Both the position numbers and the translations under genes were made by a program. Source: Rhodopseudomonas pseudopalustris (GTDB taxonomy: Bacteria > Pseudomonadota > Alphaproteobacteria > Rhizobiales > Xanthobacteraceae). Taken from it: a DNA stretch of 64,000 nucleotides. The stretch covers positions 1-64,000 of the forward strand of contig NZ_FODT01000011.1 of assembly GCF_900110435.1 (NCBI RefSeq). Reading direction: 5' to 3'. The notes below the pieces were generated by a model. It ran no database searches. It was not told the origin of the DNA and was given only the letters and a program-made list of their open reading frames with translations. This document shows positions 7,991 to 17,140 of the stretch, in pieces; position 1 is the stretch's first letter; the number at the start of each line of letters is the position of its first letter.

Positions 7991-9403
7991 TCAGCGCCAC
8001 TCGCGGATGTCGACGAAATGGCCGGCGATCGCGGCTGCGGCGGCCATCGCGGGCGACACCAGATGGGTGCGGCCCTTGAAGCCCTGACGGCCTTCGAAAT
8101 TGCGATTCGACGTCGAGGCGCAGCGCTCTTCCGGCGCGAGCTTGTCGGGATTCATCGCGAGGCACATCGAGCAGCCCGGCTCGCGCCATTCGAAGCCGGC
8201 CTTGATGAAGATCTTGTCGAGGCCTTCGGCCTCGGCCTGCTCCTTCACCAGACCCGAGCCCGGCACGATCATCGCGCTGACATTGCCGTTGACGGTCTTG
8301 CCCTCGGCGACCTTGGCGGCAGCGCGCAGATCCTCGATCCGCCCGTTGGTGCAGGAGCCGATGAACATTCGATCGATCTTGATGTCGGTGATCCTGGTCC
8401 CCGGGGTCAGGCCCATATAGGCCAGCGCGCGTTCCTTCGAGAGCCGCTTGGCTTCGTCGGCGATGTCGGCCGGGTTCGGCACGCGGCCGGTGATCGAGAT
8501 CACGTCTTCCGGCGAGGTGCCCCAGGTGACGATCGGCGGCAGCGCCGCGGCGTCGAGGCGCAGCTCGTGGTCGAAATGCGCGCCGTCGTCGGAGCGCAGC
8601 GTTTCCCAATAGCGCAGCGCGGCGTCCCAGGCGTCGCCCTTCGGCGCCAGCGGGCGGCCCTTCAGGAAGTCATAGGCCTTCTGGTCGGGCGCGATCAGGC
8701 CGGCGCGTGCGCCGCCTTCGATCGACATGTTGCAGACCGTCATGCGGCCTTCCATCGACAGCGCGCGGATCGCCTCGCCGGCATATTCCAGCACATAGCC
8801 GGTGCCGCCGGCGGTGCCGATCTCGCCGATGATCGCCAGGATGATGTCCTTGGCGGTGACGCCGTCGGGCAACTGCCCGTCGACGGTCACGCGCATGTTC
8901 TTGGCCTTCTTCTGGATCAGCGTCTGGGTCGCGAGCACGTGCTCCACTTCAGACGTGCCGATGCCATGCGCCAGCGCGCCGAACGCGCCATGCGTCGAGG
9001 TGTGGCTGTCGCCGCAGACGATGGTTGTGCCGGGCAGCGTGAAGCCCTGCTCCGGGCCGATGACGTGCACCACGCCCTGGCGCTTGTCGTATTCGTTGTA
9101 ATAGGTGACGCCGAAATCGCGGGCGTTCTCGGCGAGCGCGGCGATCTGCTCGGCGCTCTCCGGATCGGGATTGGGCTTGGAGCGATCGGTGGTCGGCACG
9201 TTGTGATCGACCACCGCCAGCGTCTTCTCCGGCGAATGCACCTTGCGGCCGGCGGTGCGCAGCCCCTCGAACGCCTGCGGCGAGGTCACTTCGTGCACCA
9301 GATGGCGGTCGATATAGAGCAGGCAGGTGCCGTCGTCGGCCTCATGCACCAGATGGTCGTTCCAGATCTTGTCGTACAGCGTGGTGGGCTTTGCAGCGGA
9401 CAT
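7991..9403 (-). CDS. leuC: 3-isopropylmalate dehydratase large subunit
   Basis: LeuC (470 residues) carries the [4Fe-4S] cluster of isopropylmalate isomerase and partners LeuD (4276-4881) in leucine biosynthesis. Family features are all present: [20 protein letters not shown] at the N-terminus, the [20 protein letters not shown] segment, and the cluster cysteines in [12 protein letters not shown] and [13 protein letters not shown]. Start MSAAKPTT is preceded by a purine-rich AAGGACTG. The gene is separated from leuD by about 3 kb. Confidence 0.97.
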   Translation of the reverse strand: MSAAKPTTLYDKIWNDHLVHEADDGTCLLYIDRHLVHEVTSPQAFEGLRTAGRKVHSPEKTLAVVDHNVPTTDRSKPNPDPESAEQIAALAENARDFGVTYYNEYDKRQGVVHVIGPEQGFTLPGTTIVCGDSHTSTHGAFGALAHGIGTSEVEHVLATQTLIQKKAKNMRVTVDGQLPDGVTAKDIILAIIGEIGTAGGTGYVLEYAGEAIRALSMEGRMTVCNMSIEGGARAGLIAPDQKAYDFLKGRPLAPKGDAWDAALRYWETLRSDDGAHFDHELRLDAAALPPIVTWGTSPEDVISITGRVPNPADIADEAKRLSKERALAYMGLTPGTRITDIKIDRMFIGSCTNGRIEDLRAAAKVAEGKTVNGNVSAMIVPGSGLVKEQAEAEGLDKIFIKAGFEWREPGCSMCLAMNPDKLAPEERCASTSNRNFEGRQGFKGRTHLVSPAMAAAAAIAGHFVDIREWR

Positions 9404-9488
9404 GGTGTCAGTCCTTGAACCGGAATTTGAAGCGGAGTTTTGGAAGCGTGCGTCGCATCAGCGCGACAACCGCGCGAAGCGTTTGCGC

Positions 9489-9593
9489 TCAGGCCGCGAG
9501 CGCCGACGTCGTGAGCCGCCCGAAGAACCGCCACGGCAGGCGGCTGCGGTCGTCGAGCACGATCGGCAAGGTGGGCGGGCTATCTGGAAACAT
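9489..9593 (-). CDS. Possible small ORF upstream of leuC
   Basis: This 34-codon frame (starting MFPDSPPTLPIVLDDRSRLP and ending WRFFGRLTTSALAA) stops 85 bp upstream of leuC on the same strand and has a GGGTGG sequence before its ATG. Its amino-acid mix looks protein-like. It could be a genuine small protein or a leader peptide. It has five Leu codons but no run of them, so classic leucine attenuation is not obvious. It may also be chance. Confidence 0.3.
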   Translation of the reverse strand: MFPDSPPTLPIVLDDRSRLPWRFFGRLTTSALAA

Positions 9594-9672
9594 GCCACCC
9601 ATATAGCACGTCATGCGCGGCCGACAATGTATCGGCTGCCGTGGCCAGGGCGCGGTTCCGTGCTGCAGCATC

Positions 9673-9822
9673 TACGACAGTCGTGCCCCGGACGCATCGC
9701 AACGCGGCGCGCAGCGACGTGGTGCGCTGCAGATCCGGGGCCCCGGTTTGGACGTGGCGAAAGCAACAGGGGTCCCGGGTCTGCGGAGCAGCGTTAAGAA
9801 CGCTGCACCGCGCCCGGGACAC
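9673..9822. repeat. Dispersed long inverted-repeat element (family B), copy 1
   Basis: This is a near-palindrome of about 150 bp. It is bounded by GTGCCCCGGACGC and CGCGCCCGGGACAC, with inner arms GCAGATCCGGGGCCCCGG and CCGGGTCTGCGGAGCAGC. A second copy lies at 11288-11436. Short frames inside both copies translate to the same spurious peptides ([15 protein letters not shown]), which identifies them as one non-coding repeat family. Confidence 0.85.
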
Positions 9823-9841
9823 AAGCAGGAACCGACACCAA

Positions 9842-9870
9842 CGAAAAAGCGCGGGCAAAACCCGCGCTTT
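9842..9870 (-). terminator. Rho-independent terminator of rplS
   Basis: A perfect 10-bp stem (AAAGCGCGGG / CCCGCGCTTT) with a 5-nt loop is followed on the minus strand by TTCGT, giving a continuous T-rich 3' side. It sits 28 bp beyond the rplS stop codon. Confidence 0.85.
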
Positions 9871-9897
9871 CGCAAAGCAATGACGTCGTGGAGAAGA

Positions 9898-10293
9898 TTA
9901 CTCGGCGGCGCCGGCGGCGACCTTGGCCGGGCGGTCCTGCTTCTTCTCGACGATACGGGCCGACTTGCCGCGCAGATTGCGCAGGTAATACAGCTTGGCG
10001 CGACGCACCTTGCCGCGGCGCACCACCTTGATCGAGTCGATCATCGGGGACAGCAGCGGGAATACGCGCTCGACGCCTTCGCCATACGAGATCTTGCGAA
10101 CGGTGAAGCTCTCGTTGATGCCGCCGCCGGAGCGGCCGATGCAGACGCCTTCATAGGCCTGCACGCGCGAGCGCTCGCCTTCGACCACCTTGACGTTGAC
10201 GATCACGGTGTCTCCGGGGCCGAATTCCGGAATCGTCTTGCCGGCGGACAGCTTGTCGAACTGCTCTTTTTCGAGCGTCTGAATCAGGTTCAT
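9898..10293 (-). CDS. rplS: 50S ribosomal protein L19
   Basis: L19 (131 residues) sits at the 30S-50S interface. The sequence [52 protein letters not shown] and [20 protein letters not shown] is textbook L19. The Ala-rich C-terminal tail (AKVAAGAAE) is a slight extension. I start at MNLIQ because upstream in-frame sequence is not L19-like. It is the last gene of the minus-strand block ffh-rpsP-rimM-trmD-rplS. Confidence 0.98.
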   Translation of the reverse strand: MNLIQTLEKEQFDKLSAGKTIPEFGPGDTVIVNVKVVEGERSRVQAYEGVCIGRSGGGINESFTVRKISYGEGVERVFPLLSPMIDSIKVVRRGKVRRAKLYYLRNLRGKSARIVEKKQDRPAKVAAGAAE

Positions 10294-10406
10294 CGAAAAT
10301 TCTCCATCGGCGGCGCGCCCGACCATCCCGGCGCGGGCTGCGCGAAGATCCACTGTCCTGCCATTGCACGGATTTGCCGGTGCTATACGGCAATCCACAG
10401 GGCTTG

Positions 10407-11150
10407 TCACCCGTCCGTCGTGTTTTTTGGCGTTTTTCGTGATTCACCCTTCGCCGGGGCCTTTTTTGCGGTTGTCGCGGCCCAAAGATCGGGTCGGAGC
10501 GCCTGTGTCAGGGCCTCGGCCTCGGCCTGGCGCCAGGCCGCAACCTTGCCGTGATCGCCGCTGGTCAGGATCTCGGGGATCGCCCGGCCCTCGAAGAGTT
10601 GCGGTCTGGTGTATTGCGGATATTCCAGGAGCCCGGCCGAAAAGCTCTCTTCGGTCGAGGAATCGAGCTTGCCCATCACGCCGGGCAGCAGCCGGACGCA
10701 GGCATCGATCAGCGCCATCGCGGCGATTTCACCGCCCGACAGCACGTAATCGCCGATCGACACCTCTTCGAGGGCGCGCGCGTCGATCACCCGCTGGTCG
10801 ATGCCCTCGAACCGGCCGCAGACGATCAGCGGGCCGGGGCCGCGGGCCAGGTCCGCGACGCGCGCCTGGGTCAATGGCCGACCGCGCGGGCTCATCACCA
10901 GCCGGGGCTGGTCCGGCGTGGGAGTGGCGGCGTCGATCGCGGCCGCCAGCACGTCGGCGCGCAGCACCATGCCGGGGCCGCCGCCGGCCGGGGTATCGTC
11001 GACGCTGCGGTGCCGGTCAGTGGCCGAGTCGCGGATATCCCGCGCCTCGAGCCCCCACAGCCCGCCCGCCAGCGCCCGCCCCGCCAGGCTGACGCCGAGC
11101 GGTCCGGGAAACATCTCCGGAAACAGGGTGAGAACAGTAGCGCGCCACAT
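10407..11150 (-). CDS. trmD: tRNA (guanine37-N1)-methyltransferase
   Basis: TrmD (247 residues) methylates N1 of G37 in tRNAs with G36, using S-adenosylmethionine, and helps keep the reading frame. Visible are the N-terminal [29 protein letters not shown], the [10 protein letters not shown] loop, and the trefoil-knot SAM site [20 protein letters not shown] start at MWRATVL (11150); upstream in-frame sequence runs into the family B repeat and is not coding. The Lys-rich C-terminal tail is longer than usual. Confidence 0.97.
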   Translation of the reverse strand: MWRATVLTLFPEMFPGPLGVSLAGRALAGGLWGLEARDIRDSATDRHRSVDDTPAGGGPGMVLRADVLAAAIDAATPTPDQPRLVMSPRGRPLTQARVADLARGPGPLIVCGRFEGIDQRVIDARALEEVSIGDYVLSGGEIAAMALIDACVRLLPGVMGKLDSSTEESFSAGLLEYPQYTRPQLFEGRAIPEILTSGDHGKVAAWRQAEAEALTQALRPDLWAATTAKKAPAKGESRKTPKNTTDG

Positions 11151-11191
11151 CGAAGCAGTCCGTGAGTTGCGCAGGCTCGCTGCAAACGAAG

Positions 11192-11270
11192 CGTCATGCG
11201 CGGGCTTGACCCGCGCATCCATCATCTTCGCAAGGCGATGGATCGCCGGGTCAAGCCCGGCGATGACGCG
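11192..11270. repeat. Short dispersed palindromic repeat (family C)
   Basis: Two mirrored modules (CATGCGCGGGCTTGACCCGC and CCGGGTCAAGCCCGGCGATG) surround a variable middle. Related units occur at 21800-21873, 30135-30236, 30874-30975 and 62235-62264. This copy lies between trmD and rimM and so probably within the transcript. Confidence 0.75.
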
Positions 11271-11287
11271 GGAGCTAAATGGGTAGC

Positions 11288-11436
11288 ACCGTGCCCCGGA
11301 CAAAGTGCAGCACGCCGAAGGCGTGGTGCGCTGCAGATCCGGGGCCCCGGTTTCTGACACCCGAGATAGTAACCGGGGTCCCGGATCTGCGACGCAGCAC
11401 GGCGTGCTGCATCGCGTCCGGGACACGGGATTGCGT
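11288..11436. repeat. Dispersed long inverted-repeat element (family B), copy 2
   Basis: This is the second copy of the element at 9673-9822. It is bounded by GTGCCCCGGACAAAG and CGTCCGGGACACGG, with arms GCAGATCCGGGGCCCCGG and CCGGGGTCCCGGATCTGC. It fills the rimM-trmD gap together with the family C unit before it, so any rimM-trmD co-transcript contains a large RNA hairpin. Confidence 0.88.
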
Positions 11437-11441
11437 GAGGC

Positions 11442-11972
11442 TCACGCCTCCGGATGGTTGGGCGTATCGCCCTCGATCTCGGTCGGCAGTTCGATCACGA
11501 CGTGGCCGGCCGTGAGGTTGATCGTCGGCACCACCGCGTTGGTGAACGGCAGCAGCAGGGTCGCACCCTGCGGCGGCGCGATCTCGATGATGTCGCCAGC
11601 GCCGAAATTATGGATCGCGAGCACGCGGCCGAGCGGTTCGCCGGCCGGCGTGATCGCGGGGAGGCCGATCAAATCGGCATGGTAGTACTCGTCATCCTCG
11701 GTCGGCGGCAGCCGATCGCGCGGGACGTAGAGCTCGAGGCCGTTGAGGCGTTCGGCCTCGTCGCGCGTCGCGACGCCCTTCAGCGTCACGACCAGATGGT
11801 CCTTGGCCGGGCGCGCGGTGGCGATCTCGAACGACCGTGCGCCGTCCTTGGTGGCGAGCGGGCCGTAATCCATCACCGCGAGCGGCTCGGCGGTGAAGCT
11901 CCACAGCCGCATTGCACCGCGCACGCCATGCGGCGCGCCGATCCGGGCAATGCAGATCAGCCCGGCCGGCAT
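11442..11972 (-). CDS. rimM: Ribosome maturation factor RimM
   Basis: RimM (176 residues) binds S19 and assists 30S head assembly. The family start [20 protein letters not shown], the [20 protein letters not shown] segment and the PRC-barrel part ([35 protein letters not shown]) are clear. It follows rpsP by only 12 bp on the same strand, the usual rpsP-rimM-trmD-rplS arrangement. Confidence 0.96.
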   Translation of the reverse strand: MPAGLICIARIGAPHGVRGAMRLWSFTAEPLAVMDYGPLATKDGARSFEIATARPAKDHLVVTLKGVATRDEAERLNGLELYVPRDRLPPTEDDEYYHADLIGLPAITPAGEPLGRVLAIHNFGAGDIIEIAPPQGATLLLPFTNAVVPTINLTAGHVVIELPTEIEGDTPNHPEA

Positions 11973-11984
11973 CCGCCGCCCTGC

Positions 11985-12308
11985 TTACTTGCCGGCTTCG
12001 GCGGCCTTGCGCTCCTTGCGCGGCACCGCCTTTTCCGGGTTGTTGCGCGCTTCGCGCTTCTTGATACCGGCGGTGTCGAGGAAGCGGGCGACGCGGTCCG
12101 ACGGCTGGGCACCCTTGGCGAGCCAGTCCTTGACCTTGTCGAGGTCGAGCTTGAGGCGGGCCTCGTTGTCCTTCGCCATCAGCGGGTTGAAGTAGCCGAG
12201 CCGCTCGATGAAGCGGCCGTCGCGCGGGAAGCGCGAGTCGGCGACGACGACATGGTAGAACGGGCGCTTCTTGGTGCCTGCGCGCGCGAGGCGGATGACG
12301 ACGGACAT
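11985..12308 (-). CDS. rpsP: 30S ribosomal protein S16
   Basis: S16 (107 residues) is a primary-assembly protein of the 30S body. [40 protein letters not shown] and [20 protein letters not shown] are diagnostic. It is first in the rpsP-rimM-trmD-rplS series. The 160-bp gap to ffh contains a dispersed repeat, and AGGAGACC precedes the ATG. Confidence 0.98.
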   Translation of the reverse strand: MSVVIRLARAGTKKRPFYHVVVADSRFPRDGRFIERLGYFNPLMAKDNEARLKLDLDKVKDWLAKGAQPSDRVARFLDTAGIKKREARNNPEKAVPRKERKAAEAGK

Positions 12309-12350
12309 TTAGGTCTCCTGGGTGGGTTCGTTGTGTGTTGCTGATCAGCT

Positions 12351-12449
12351 CGTCATTCCGGGGCGCGCGTGAAACGCGCGAACCCGGAATCCCGAGGTGT
12401 TCTGTGCGAGAGATTCCGGGCTCGCCGCTGCGCGGCGCCCCGGAATGAC
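12351..12449. repeat. Dispersed palindromic repeat between ffh and rpsP
   Basis: The outer arms TCATTCCGGGGCGC and GCGCCCCGGAATGA pair over about 99 bp, with inner motifs AACCCGGAATCCCGAG and AGATTCCGGGCTCGC. It is a typical rhizobial-type intergenic palindrome lying between two minus-strand genes. Confidence 0.8.
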
Positions 12450-12469
12450 CGAGAGGGCGAGCAAGGCGC

Positions 12470-14023
12470 TCATTTCTTCTTGCCGAAGCCGGGGAACGAG
12501 CCGAGGCCGGGCAGCGTCGGCTTGCCGCTGAGGCCGGTCAGGCCGGGCAGCTTCGGCAGGCCGGTGCGCAGGCTGGCGGGCAGATCCTTCGGCAGCTCGG
12601 GCAGGCCGCCGGGCAGCTCGCCGCCCTGCTGCGCCTTTTCCTGCATCGCCTTGATCTGCTCGGCCGTCGGCAAGCCGCCGCCGAAGCCCATCGCCTGCGC
12701 CAGGCCGGCCATCGGGCCGCCCTTGCCGCGGCCCACGGCCTTCATCATGTCGGCCATATTCCGGTGCATTTTCAAAAGCTTGTTGACGTCCTCGACCTTG
12801 ATGCCAGCGCCGGCGGCGATCCGCTTCTTGCGGCTGGCCTTGAGGATGTCGGGGTTCTTGCGCTCCTCGCGGGTCATCGAATCGATGATTGCGACCTGGC
12901 GCTTGAGGACCTTGTCGTCGACGCCGGCGGCGGCGATCTGGTTCTTCATCTTGGAGATGCCGGGCATCATCCCCATCAGGCCGCCGATGCCGCCCATCTT
13001 GGTCATCTGCTCGAGCTGTTCGCGCATGTCGGCGAGATCGAACTTGCCCTTGCGCATCTTCTCGACGGCGGCGGCGGCCTTCTCGGCGTCGAGCGTCGAG
13101 GCGGCCTTCTCGACCAGCGAGACGACGTCGCCCATGCCGAGGATGCGGCCGGCGATCCGGCTCGGGTGGAAATCTTCCAGCGCATCGGTCTTTTCGCCGG
13201 TGCCCATCAGCTTGATCGGCTTGCCGGTGACCGCGCGCATCGACAGCGCCGCGCCGCCGCGGCCGTCGCCGTCGATCCGCGTCAGCACGATGCCGGTGAG
13301 ACCGACGCGCTCGTCGAAGGCGCGCGCGAGGTTGACCGCGTCCTGGCCGGTGAGGCTGTCGGCGACCAGCAGCACTTCGTGCGGATTGGCGGCGGCTTTG
13401 ATCTCGGCCGCCTCGGACATCATGTCTTCGTCGAGCGTGGTGCGGCCGGCGGTGTCGAGCAGCACGACGTCGTAGCCGCCGAGCCTGCCGGCTTCCATCG
13501 CGCGCCGCGCAATGTCCTGCGGCTTCTGGCCGACGACGATCGGCAGCGTGTCGATCTCGAGATCGCGGCCGAGCACCGCGAGCTGCTCCATCGCCGCCGG
13601 GCGATAGACGTCGAGCGAGGCCATCAGCACCTTGCGCTTGTCGCGCTGGGTCATCCGGCGCGCCAGCTTGGCGGTGGTGGTGGTCTTGCCCGAGCCCTGC
13701 AGACCGACCATCATGATCGGCACCGGGGCGACGGCATTGAGGTCGATCGCCTGGCTGTCGGAGCCGAGCATGGCGATCAGCTCGTCATTGACGATCTTGA
13801 CCACCATCTGGCCGGGCTTGACCGACTTGACGACGGTGGCGCCGACGGCCTGTTCGCGAACCTTCTCGGTGAACGAGCGAACCACTTCCAGCGCGACGTC
13901 GGCCTCGAGCAGCGCGCGGCGGATCTCGCGCATCGCCGCATCGACGTCGGCCTCGCTGAGCGAGCCGCGCCCGGTCAGACGATCGAGAATGCCACCAAGC
14001 TTTTCCGACAGATTGTCGAACAT
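12470..14023 (-). CDS. ffh: Signal recognition particle protein Ffh (SRP54)
   Basis: Ffh (517 residues) is the GTPase that, with 4.5S RNA, delivers nascent membrane proteins to FtsY (20214). An N domain (1-90) precedes the GTPase with P-loop GLQGSGKTTTTAKL (107 on), DTAGRTTLDEDM, and TRIDGDGRGGAALS. The Met-rich M domain follows (GLMGMMPGISKMKNQI and beyond) with a Gly/Pro/Leu-rich C-terminal tail. I start at MFDNLSEKLGG (14023) in place of the Met six codons earlier because that is where family homology begins. Confidence 0.97.
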   Translation of the reverse strand: MFDNLSEKLGGILDRLTGRGSLSEADVDAAMREIRRALLEADVALEVVRSFTEKVREQAVGATVVKSVKPGQMVVKIVNDELIAMLGSDSQAIDLNAVAPVPIMMVGLQGSGKTTTTAKLARRMTQRDKRKVLMASLDVYRPAAMEQLAVLGRDLEIDTLPIVVGQKPQDIARRAMEAGRLGGYDVVLLDTAGRTTLDEDMMSEAAEIKAAANPHEVLLVADSLTGQDAVNLARAFDERVGLTGIVLTRIDGDGRGGAALSMRAVTGKPIKLMGTGEKTDALEDFHPSRIAGRILGMGDVVSLVEKAASTLDAEKAAAAVEKMRKGKFDLADMREQLEQMTKMGGIGGLMGMMPGISKMKNQIAAAGVDDKVLKRQVAIIDSMTREERKNPDILKASRKKRIAAGAGIKVEDVNKLLKMHRNMADMMKAVGRGKGGPMAGLAQAMGFGGGLPTAEQIKAMQEKAQQGGELPGGLPELPKDLPASLRTGLPKLPGLTGLSGKPTLPGLGSFPGFGKKK

Positions 14024-14380
14024 CGATCCCAACCCAACCACGGCCTCTCAGGGAAAGGCCTTTGATCCAAAACGGCCTTTCGGGGAAAGGCCTGTGACCC
14101 AGCAACGGCCCTTCAGGGAAAGGCCTATGGCACAAAACACGTTCGCGCCCGAGGGCGCATCGCGCTGTCGGGCGTTGACCTCCGGCCTCCAGGGCCGGTC
14201 GGCGGATCGAAAAGAGAACTTTTCGAGATTTCGCGGGGATCAATACGCGTTCGGACCTCCGAATGCAAGGTGCGACCGATCTGGCGGGTCGGAGGCCGAA
14301 GGCGAATTGCAGTCGGCGTCCTCGGAAGCTCTAAACAACTGGTCAAATTGACCGGACTGTCCTCATTCTGGGTTTTCCGC
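14024..14380. other. Intergenic region between divergent ffh and the MBL-fold gene
   Basis: This 357-bp gap contains the promoters of ffh (minus) and of the hydrolase (plus), plus the tandem hairpin array at 14040-14138. No reading frame here is convincing, and no promoter hexamers stand out clearly enough to call. Confidence 0.5.
14040..14138. repeat. Tandem array of three small hairpin repeats upstream of ffh
   Basis: Three units of 32-33 bp each contain the inverted pair GGCCTTTC/GAAAGGCC or a close variant (ACGGCCTCTCAGGGAAAGG, ACGGCCTTTCGGGGAAAGG, ACGGCCCTTCAGGGAAAGG). The array begins about 17 bp upstream of the ffh start codon, so it lies in the ffh promoter or 5' leader. Confidence 0.8.
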
Positions 14381-15355
14381 ATGACCTTCTACAAAGGCCC
14401 GATCACCGATCATTTCGACGGCGAGCGCTTCTTCGATCGCGACGGGATGCCGCCGAAGAGCTGGGCGGACCTGCTGCGCTGGCGCTTCGGCCACAAGCCG
14501 GCGCCATGGCCGGACTGGGCGCCGAGTCCCTATGCCGATACGCCGCCGCCGCGCGTCACCGGCGACAAGGCCCGGCTATCCTATGTCGGCCATGCGAGCT
14601 GGCTGATCCAGACCGGCGGGCTCAACATCCTGATCGATCCGGTGTGGTCGCAGCGCGTCTCGCCGGTGAGTTTCGCCGGACCGAAGCGGCACAACGATCC
14701 AGGCATCGCCTTCGACGCGCTGCCGCAGATCGACGTCGTGCTGGTGTCGCACGGGCATTACGATCATCTCGATCTGGCGACGCTGTCGCGCCTCGCCGCA
14801 AAACATGCGCCGCGGGTGATCACGCCGCTCGGCAACGATCTGACGATGACCGCGCATGACGGCGCGATCCGCGCTGAGGCCTATGACTGGCGCGACCGGG
14901 TCGAGCTCGGCTCCGGCGTCGCGGTGACGCTGACGCCGACCCGGCACTGGACGGGGCGCGGCGCGTTCGATCGCAATCGCGCGCTGTGGGCGAGCTTCGT
15001 GCTCGAGACCCCCGCCGGCAAGATCTACGTCGTCTGCGATTCCGGCTATGGCGACGGCAAGCATTTCCGCGATGTACGCCACACTCATGCGCCGTTGCGG
15101 CTGGCGATCCTGCCGATCGGCGCTTACGAGCCGCGCTGGTTCATGAAGGATCAGCACATGAATCCGGCCGAGGCTGTGCAGGCGCTGGCCGATTGCGGCG
15201 CCGCGCAGGCGCTGGCGAACCATCACGGCACATTCCAGCTCACCGACGAAGCGATCGACGCGCCGGAGACGGATCTTTACGCCGCGCTCGACGCCGCCGG
15301 CGTGCCGCGCGAGCGGTTCGCCGTGCTGAAGCCGGGACAGGTGTTCGAGGTCTGA
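14381..15355 (+). CDS. MBL-fold metal-dependent hydrolase (NAPE-PLD/UlaG-like)
   Basis: This 324-residue protein of the metallo-beta-lactamase superfamily has the metal motif H-x-H-x-D-H in VSHGHYDHLD. Other metal ligands are likely in TPTRHWTGRG, VCDSGYGDGKHF and ANHHGTFQLT. The layout (RLSYVGHASWLIQTGGLNIL, DPVWSQRVSP) matches the branch related to N-acyl-phosphatidylethanolamine phospholipase D. There is no signal peptide. Substrate is unknown; a phospholipid or phosphodiester role is inference. The start at 14381 is chosen because sequence before it is Arg-rich and atypical. Confidence 0.85.
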   Translation: MTFYKGPITDHFDGERFFDRDGMPPKSWADLLRWRFGHKPAPWPDWAPSPYADTPPPRVTGDKARLSYVGHASWLIQTGGLNILIDPVWSQRVSPVSFAGPKRHNDPGIAFDALPQIDVVLVSHGHYDHLDLATLSRLAAKHAPRVITPLGNDLTMTAHDGAIRAEAYDWRDRVELGSGVAVTLTPTRHWTGRGAFDRNRALWASFVLETPAGKIYVVCDSGYGDGKHFRDVRHTHAPLRLAILPIGAYEPRWFMKDQHMNPAEAVQALADCGAAQALANHHGTFQLTDEAIDAPETDLYAALDAAGVPRERFAVLKPGQVFEV

Positions 15356-15378
15356 GCCCGACCGCGCCGCGCGCGAAC

Positions 15379-16104
15379 CTACGGGGCCTTGATCGCCCAG
15401 CTCACCATCACGGTGACGCTCAGCGTTTCCTGACCCGCGGCGACCGGCGCCCCGGCATCGAAACTCGTCGCCATCTTGCGCATCGGAGCGACGCCTGGGC
15501 TGGCGTCCTCGGAAATCACCAGCGGCGCGCCGAGCGTGACTCCGGCGGCGCGCGCGTAGATCTCGGCCTTGCGCCGGGCGTCGGCGATCGCCTCGGTGCG
15601 GACGTCGTCGAGCACCTTGGACGAATTGGCGACGCGGAAGCTGATGCCGCGGATCTCATTGGCGCCGGCGACCACCAGCGTGTCGACCAGGCCGGCGACG
15701 CGGGCCATGTCGCGCGCCTGGACGGTCACGAGGTTGCTGGCGAGATAGCCCGTGATCTCGCTCGGCCCCGACCGGTTCGATGCGTATTGCGGCTGAATCG
15801 ACAGGCGCGAAGTCTGGATGTCCTTGGCGTCGATCCCGGCGTTTCTCAGCTCGAGCAGCACCTTGCCCATCGCATTGTTGTTGGCCTCGGCGGCGGCGCG
15901 CGCCGTCTTCGCCATGTTGGAAACGCCGGCTTCGACCTGCGCGATGTCCGGCGGTACCGACTTCTGCGCTTCGCCGATGACAGTGATCGCCGACTGCTGC
16001 TGCCATTGCTGGGGCGACGGCACGGGTTGAGCGCGACCCGGCGCAGCGCCGAGCGTGGCGAGGATCAGGGCGGCGGCGGTGAGGGTGTGGAGCTGCATGG
16101 TCAT
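15379..16104 (-). CDS. Periplasmic SIMPL-domain (DUF541) protein
   Basis: The product has 241 residues and a signal peptide ending near APGRAQ. The rest is a SIMPL/DUF541 domain: ITVIGEAQKSVPPDIAQVEA, NNAMGKVLLELRNAGIDAKD, IQPQYASN and the C-terminal ETLSVTVMVSWAI strand. Such proteins are envelope-located in Gram-negatives, and their biochemical role is poorly defined. Its start overlaps the stop of the preceding gene (ATGA at 16101-16104), which indicates translational coupling with the GyrI-like protein. Confidence 0.85.
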   Translation of the reverse strand: MTMQLHTLTAAALILATLGAAPGRAQPVPSPQQWQQQSAITVIGEAQKSVPPDIAQVEAGVSNMAKTARAAAEANNNAMGKVLLELRNAGIDAKDIQTSRLSIQPQYASNRSGPSEITGYLASNLVTVQARDMARVAGLVDTLVVAGANEIRGISFRVANSSKVLDDVRTEAIADARRKAEIYARAAGVTLGAPLVISEDASPGVAPMRKMATSFDAGAPVAAGQETLSVTVMVSWAIKAP

Positions 16105-16907
16105 TTCATCGGCACATAGACGTTGATTACAAGCTTGTCTTCCGCGGTGGTCAGCGGGTCGGTGATGTATTCCTCGACGAAGGTGTCCTTAGCCTCGATC
16201 TTCTTGTCGTCGAGGTGATTTGTGATCGCCTCGTAGGTGTTGTCCATATTGTCGTAGGAGCCGCGATGGACGAATTTCAGCACCTTGCCGTCCGGCGTCG
16301 GCCCCATGCTCATGGTCTTGGGCAGATTCTTCGGCGCCTCGGGCACCGGAATCTCGGCCTGGAAGGTGAAGCCGTTATCGTCGGTCGAGGTGTAGACGAT
16401 CATCGGATTGCCGTTCGGCTTGATGCCCTGCTTCTCGAGCAGGCCGGTCACTGATTTAATGGCCTCGATCAGGCTTTCGAACGCGTTGTCCCAACTGGCC
16501 TTGCCCTTCAGGACCACCGCCGTCTTCGGTGCGAGCGTGATCTCCTCGCCGAACGGATCGGCGGTCTGCACCTTGGCGGCCGGCGGCACGGCCGGCGTCT
16601 GGGCCGCGGGCGGAGGCGTCGCAGGCGTCTCGGCCGCAGCGGGCGGGGTCGAGGGCGCTGGTGTCGCCGGAGCAGCGGTCGATGGAGCAGGCGTGGACGG
16701 AGCAGCCGCCGATGGAGCAGGCGTGGACGGAGACGGCGTCGTCGCGGCGGGTGGCGGCGTGGTCGTCTCGGCCGGCTTTGTTTCGGTGGACTTGGTTTCG
16801 GCCGGCTTGGTTTCGGTTTGCGCCGGCGCGCCGGCTGCGCCCAGCGTCAGCGCGGCGGCAGACAGCAGCCCGAGCAGAGCGGGATGAAAAAAGCGGTGGC
16901 GGTTCAT
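16101..16907 (-). CDS. Exported protein with Pro/Thr/Ala linker and GyrI-like C-terminal domain
   Basis: This is a 268-residue secreted protein. It has a signal peptide ([20 protein letters not shown] ... APAQ), then about 90 residues of low-complexity Pro/Ala/Thr/Ser (repeats of APSTPAPS). A C-terminal globular domain from about residue 130 resembles GyrI-like small-molecule-binding domains ([53 protein letters not shown]). GyrI-like domains are usually cytoplasmic or fused to regulators, so a tethered periplasmic version is unusual. The start at 16907 is chosen because the signal peptide begins there. Confidence 0.72.
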   Translation of the reverse strand: MNRHRFFHPALLGLLSAAALTLGAAGAPAQTETKPAETKSTETKPAETTTPPPAATTPSPSTPAPSAAAPSTPAPSTAAPATPAPSTPPAAAETPATPPPAAQTPAVPPAAKVQTADPFGEEITLAPKTAVVLKGKASWDNAFESLIEAIKSVTGLLEKQGIKPNGNPMIVYTSTDDNGFTFQAEIPVPEAPKNLPKTMSMGPTPDGKVLKFVHRGSYDNMDNTYEAITNHLDDKKIEAKDTFVEEYITDPLTTAEDKLVINVYVPMK

Positions 16908-17140
16908 TCCAAATGTCTCCCTGGCCACAGGCGGATGGCCGCATCGGGTCACCGCGATCCTGTGCGCCGGCGGATCGGCGGTCCCGGCCCGACCTTAACA
17001 CCCGGCGGCCGCTGCCGTCCCTTGCGATCGGCATGTGGCTTGACTGTGGCGGCGGCTGGTCGCAGTCGAATCGGAGAGGTTTTGCCGGGCTGGCCAAAGC
17101 CAGCGGCCTTCGCCATATAGGCCGCACAAGGACGTGGATC

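Noticed and set aside
7946-9418. 490-codon frame antisense to leuC
   Set aside because: It mirrors leuC exactly in extent. No recognisable domain.
10407-11426. Longer trmD start at 11426
   Set aside because: The extension translates the dispersed palindromes (ADPGPR and related peptides); TrmD homology begins at 11150.
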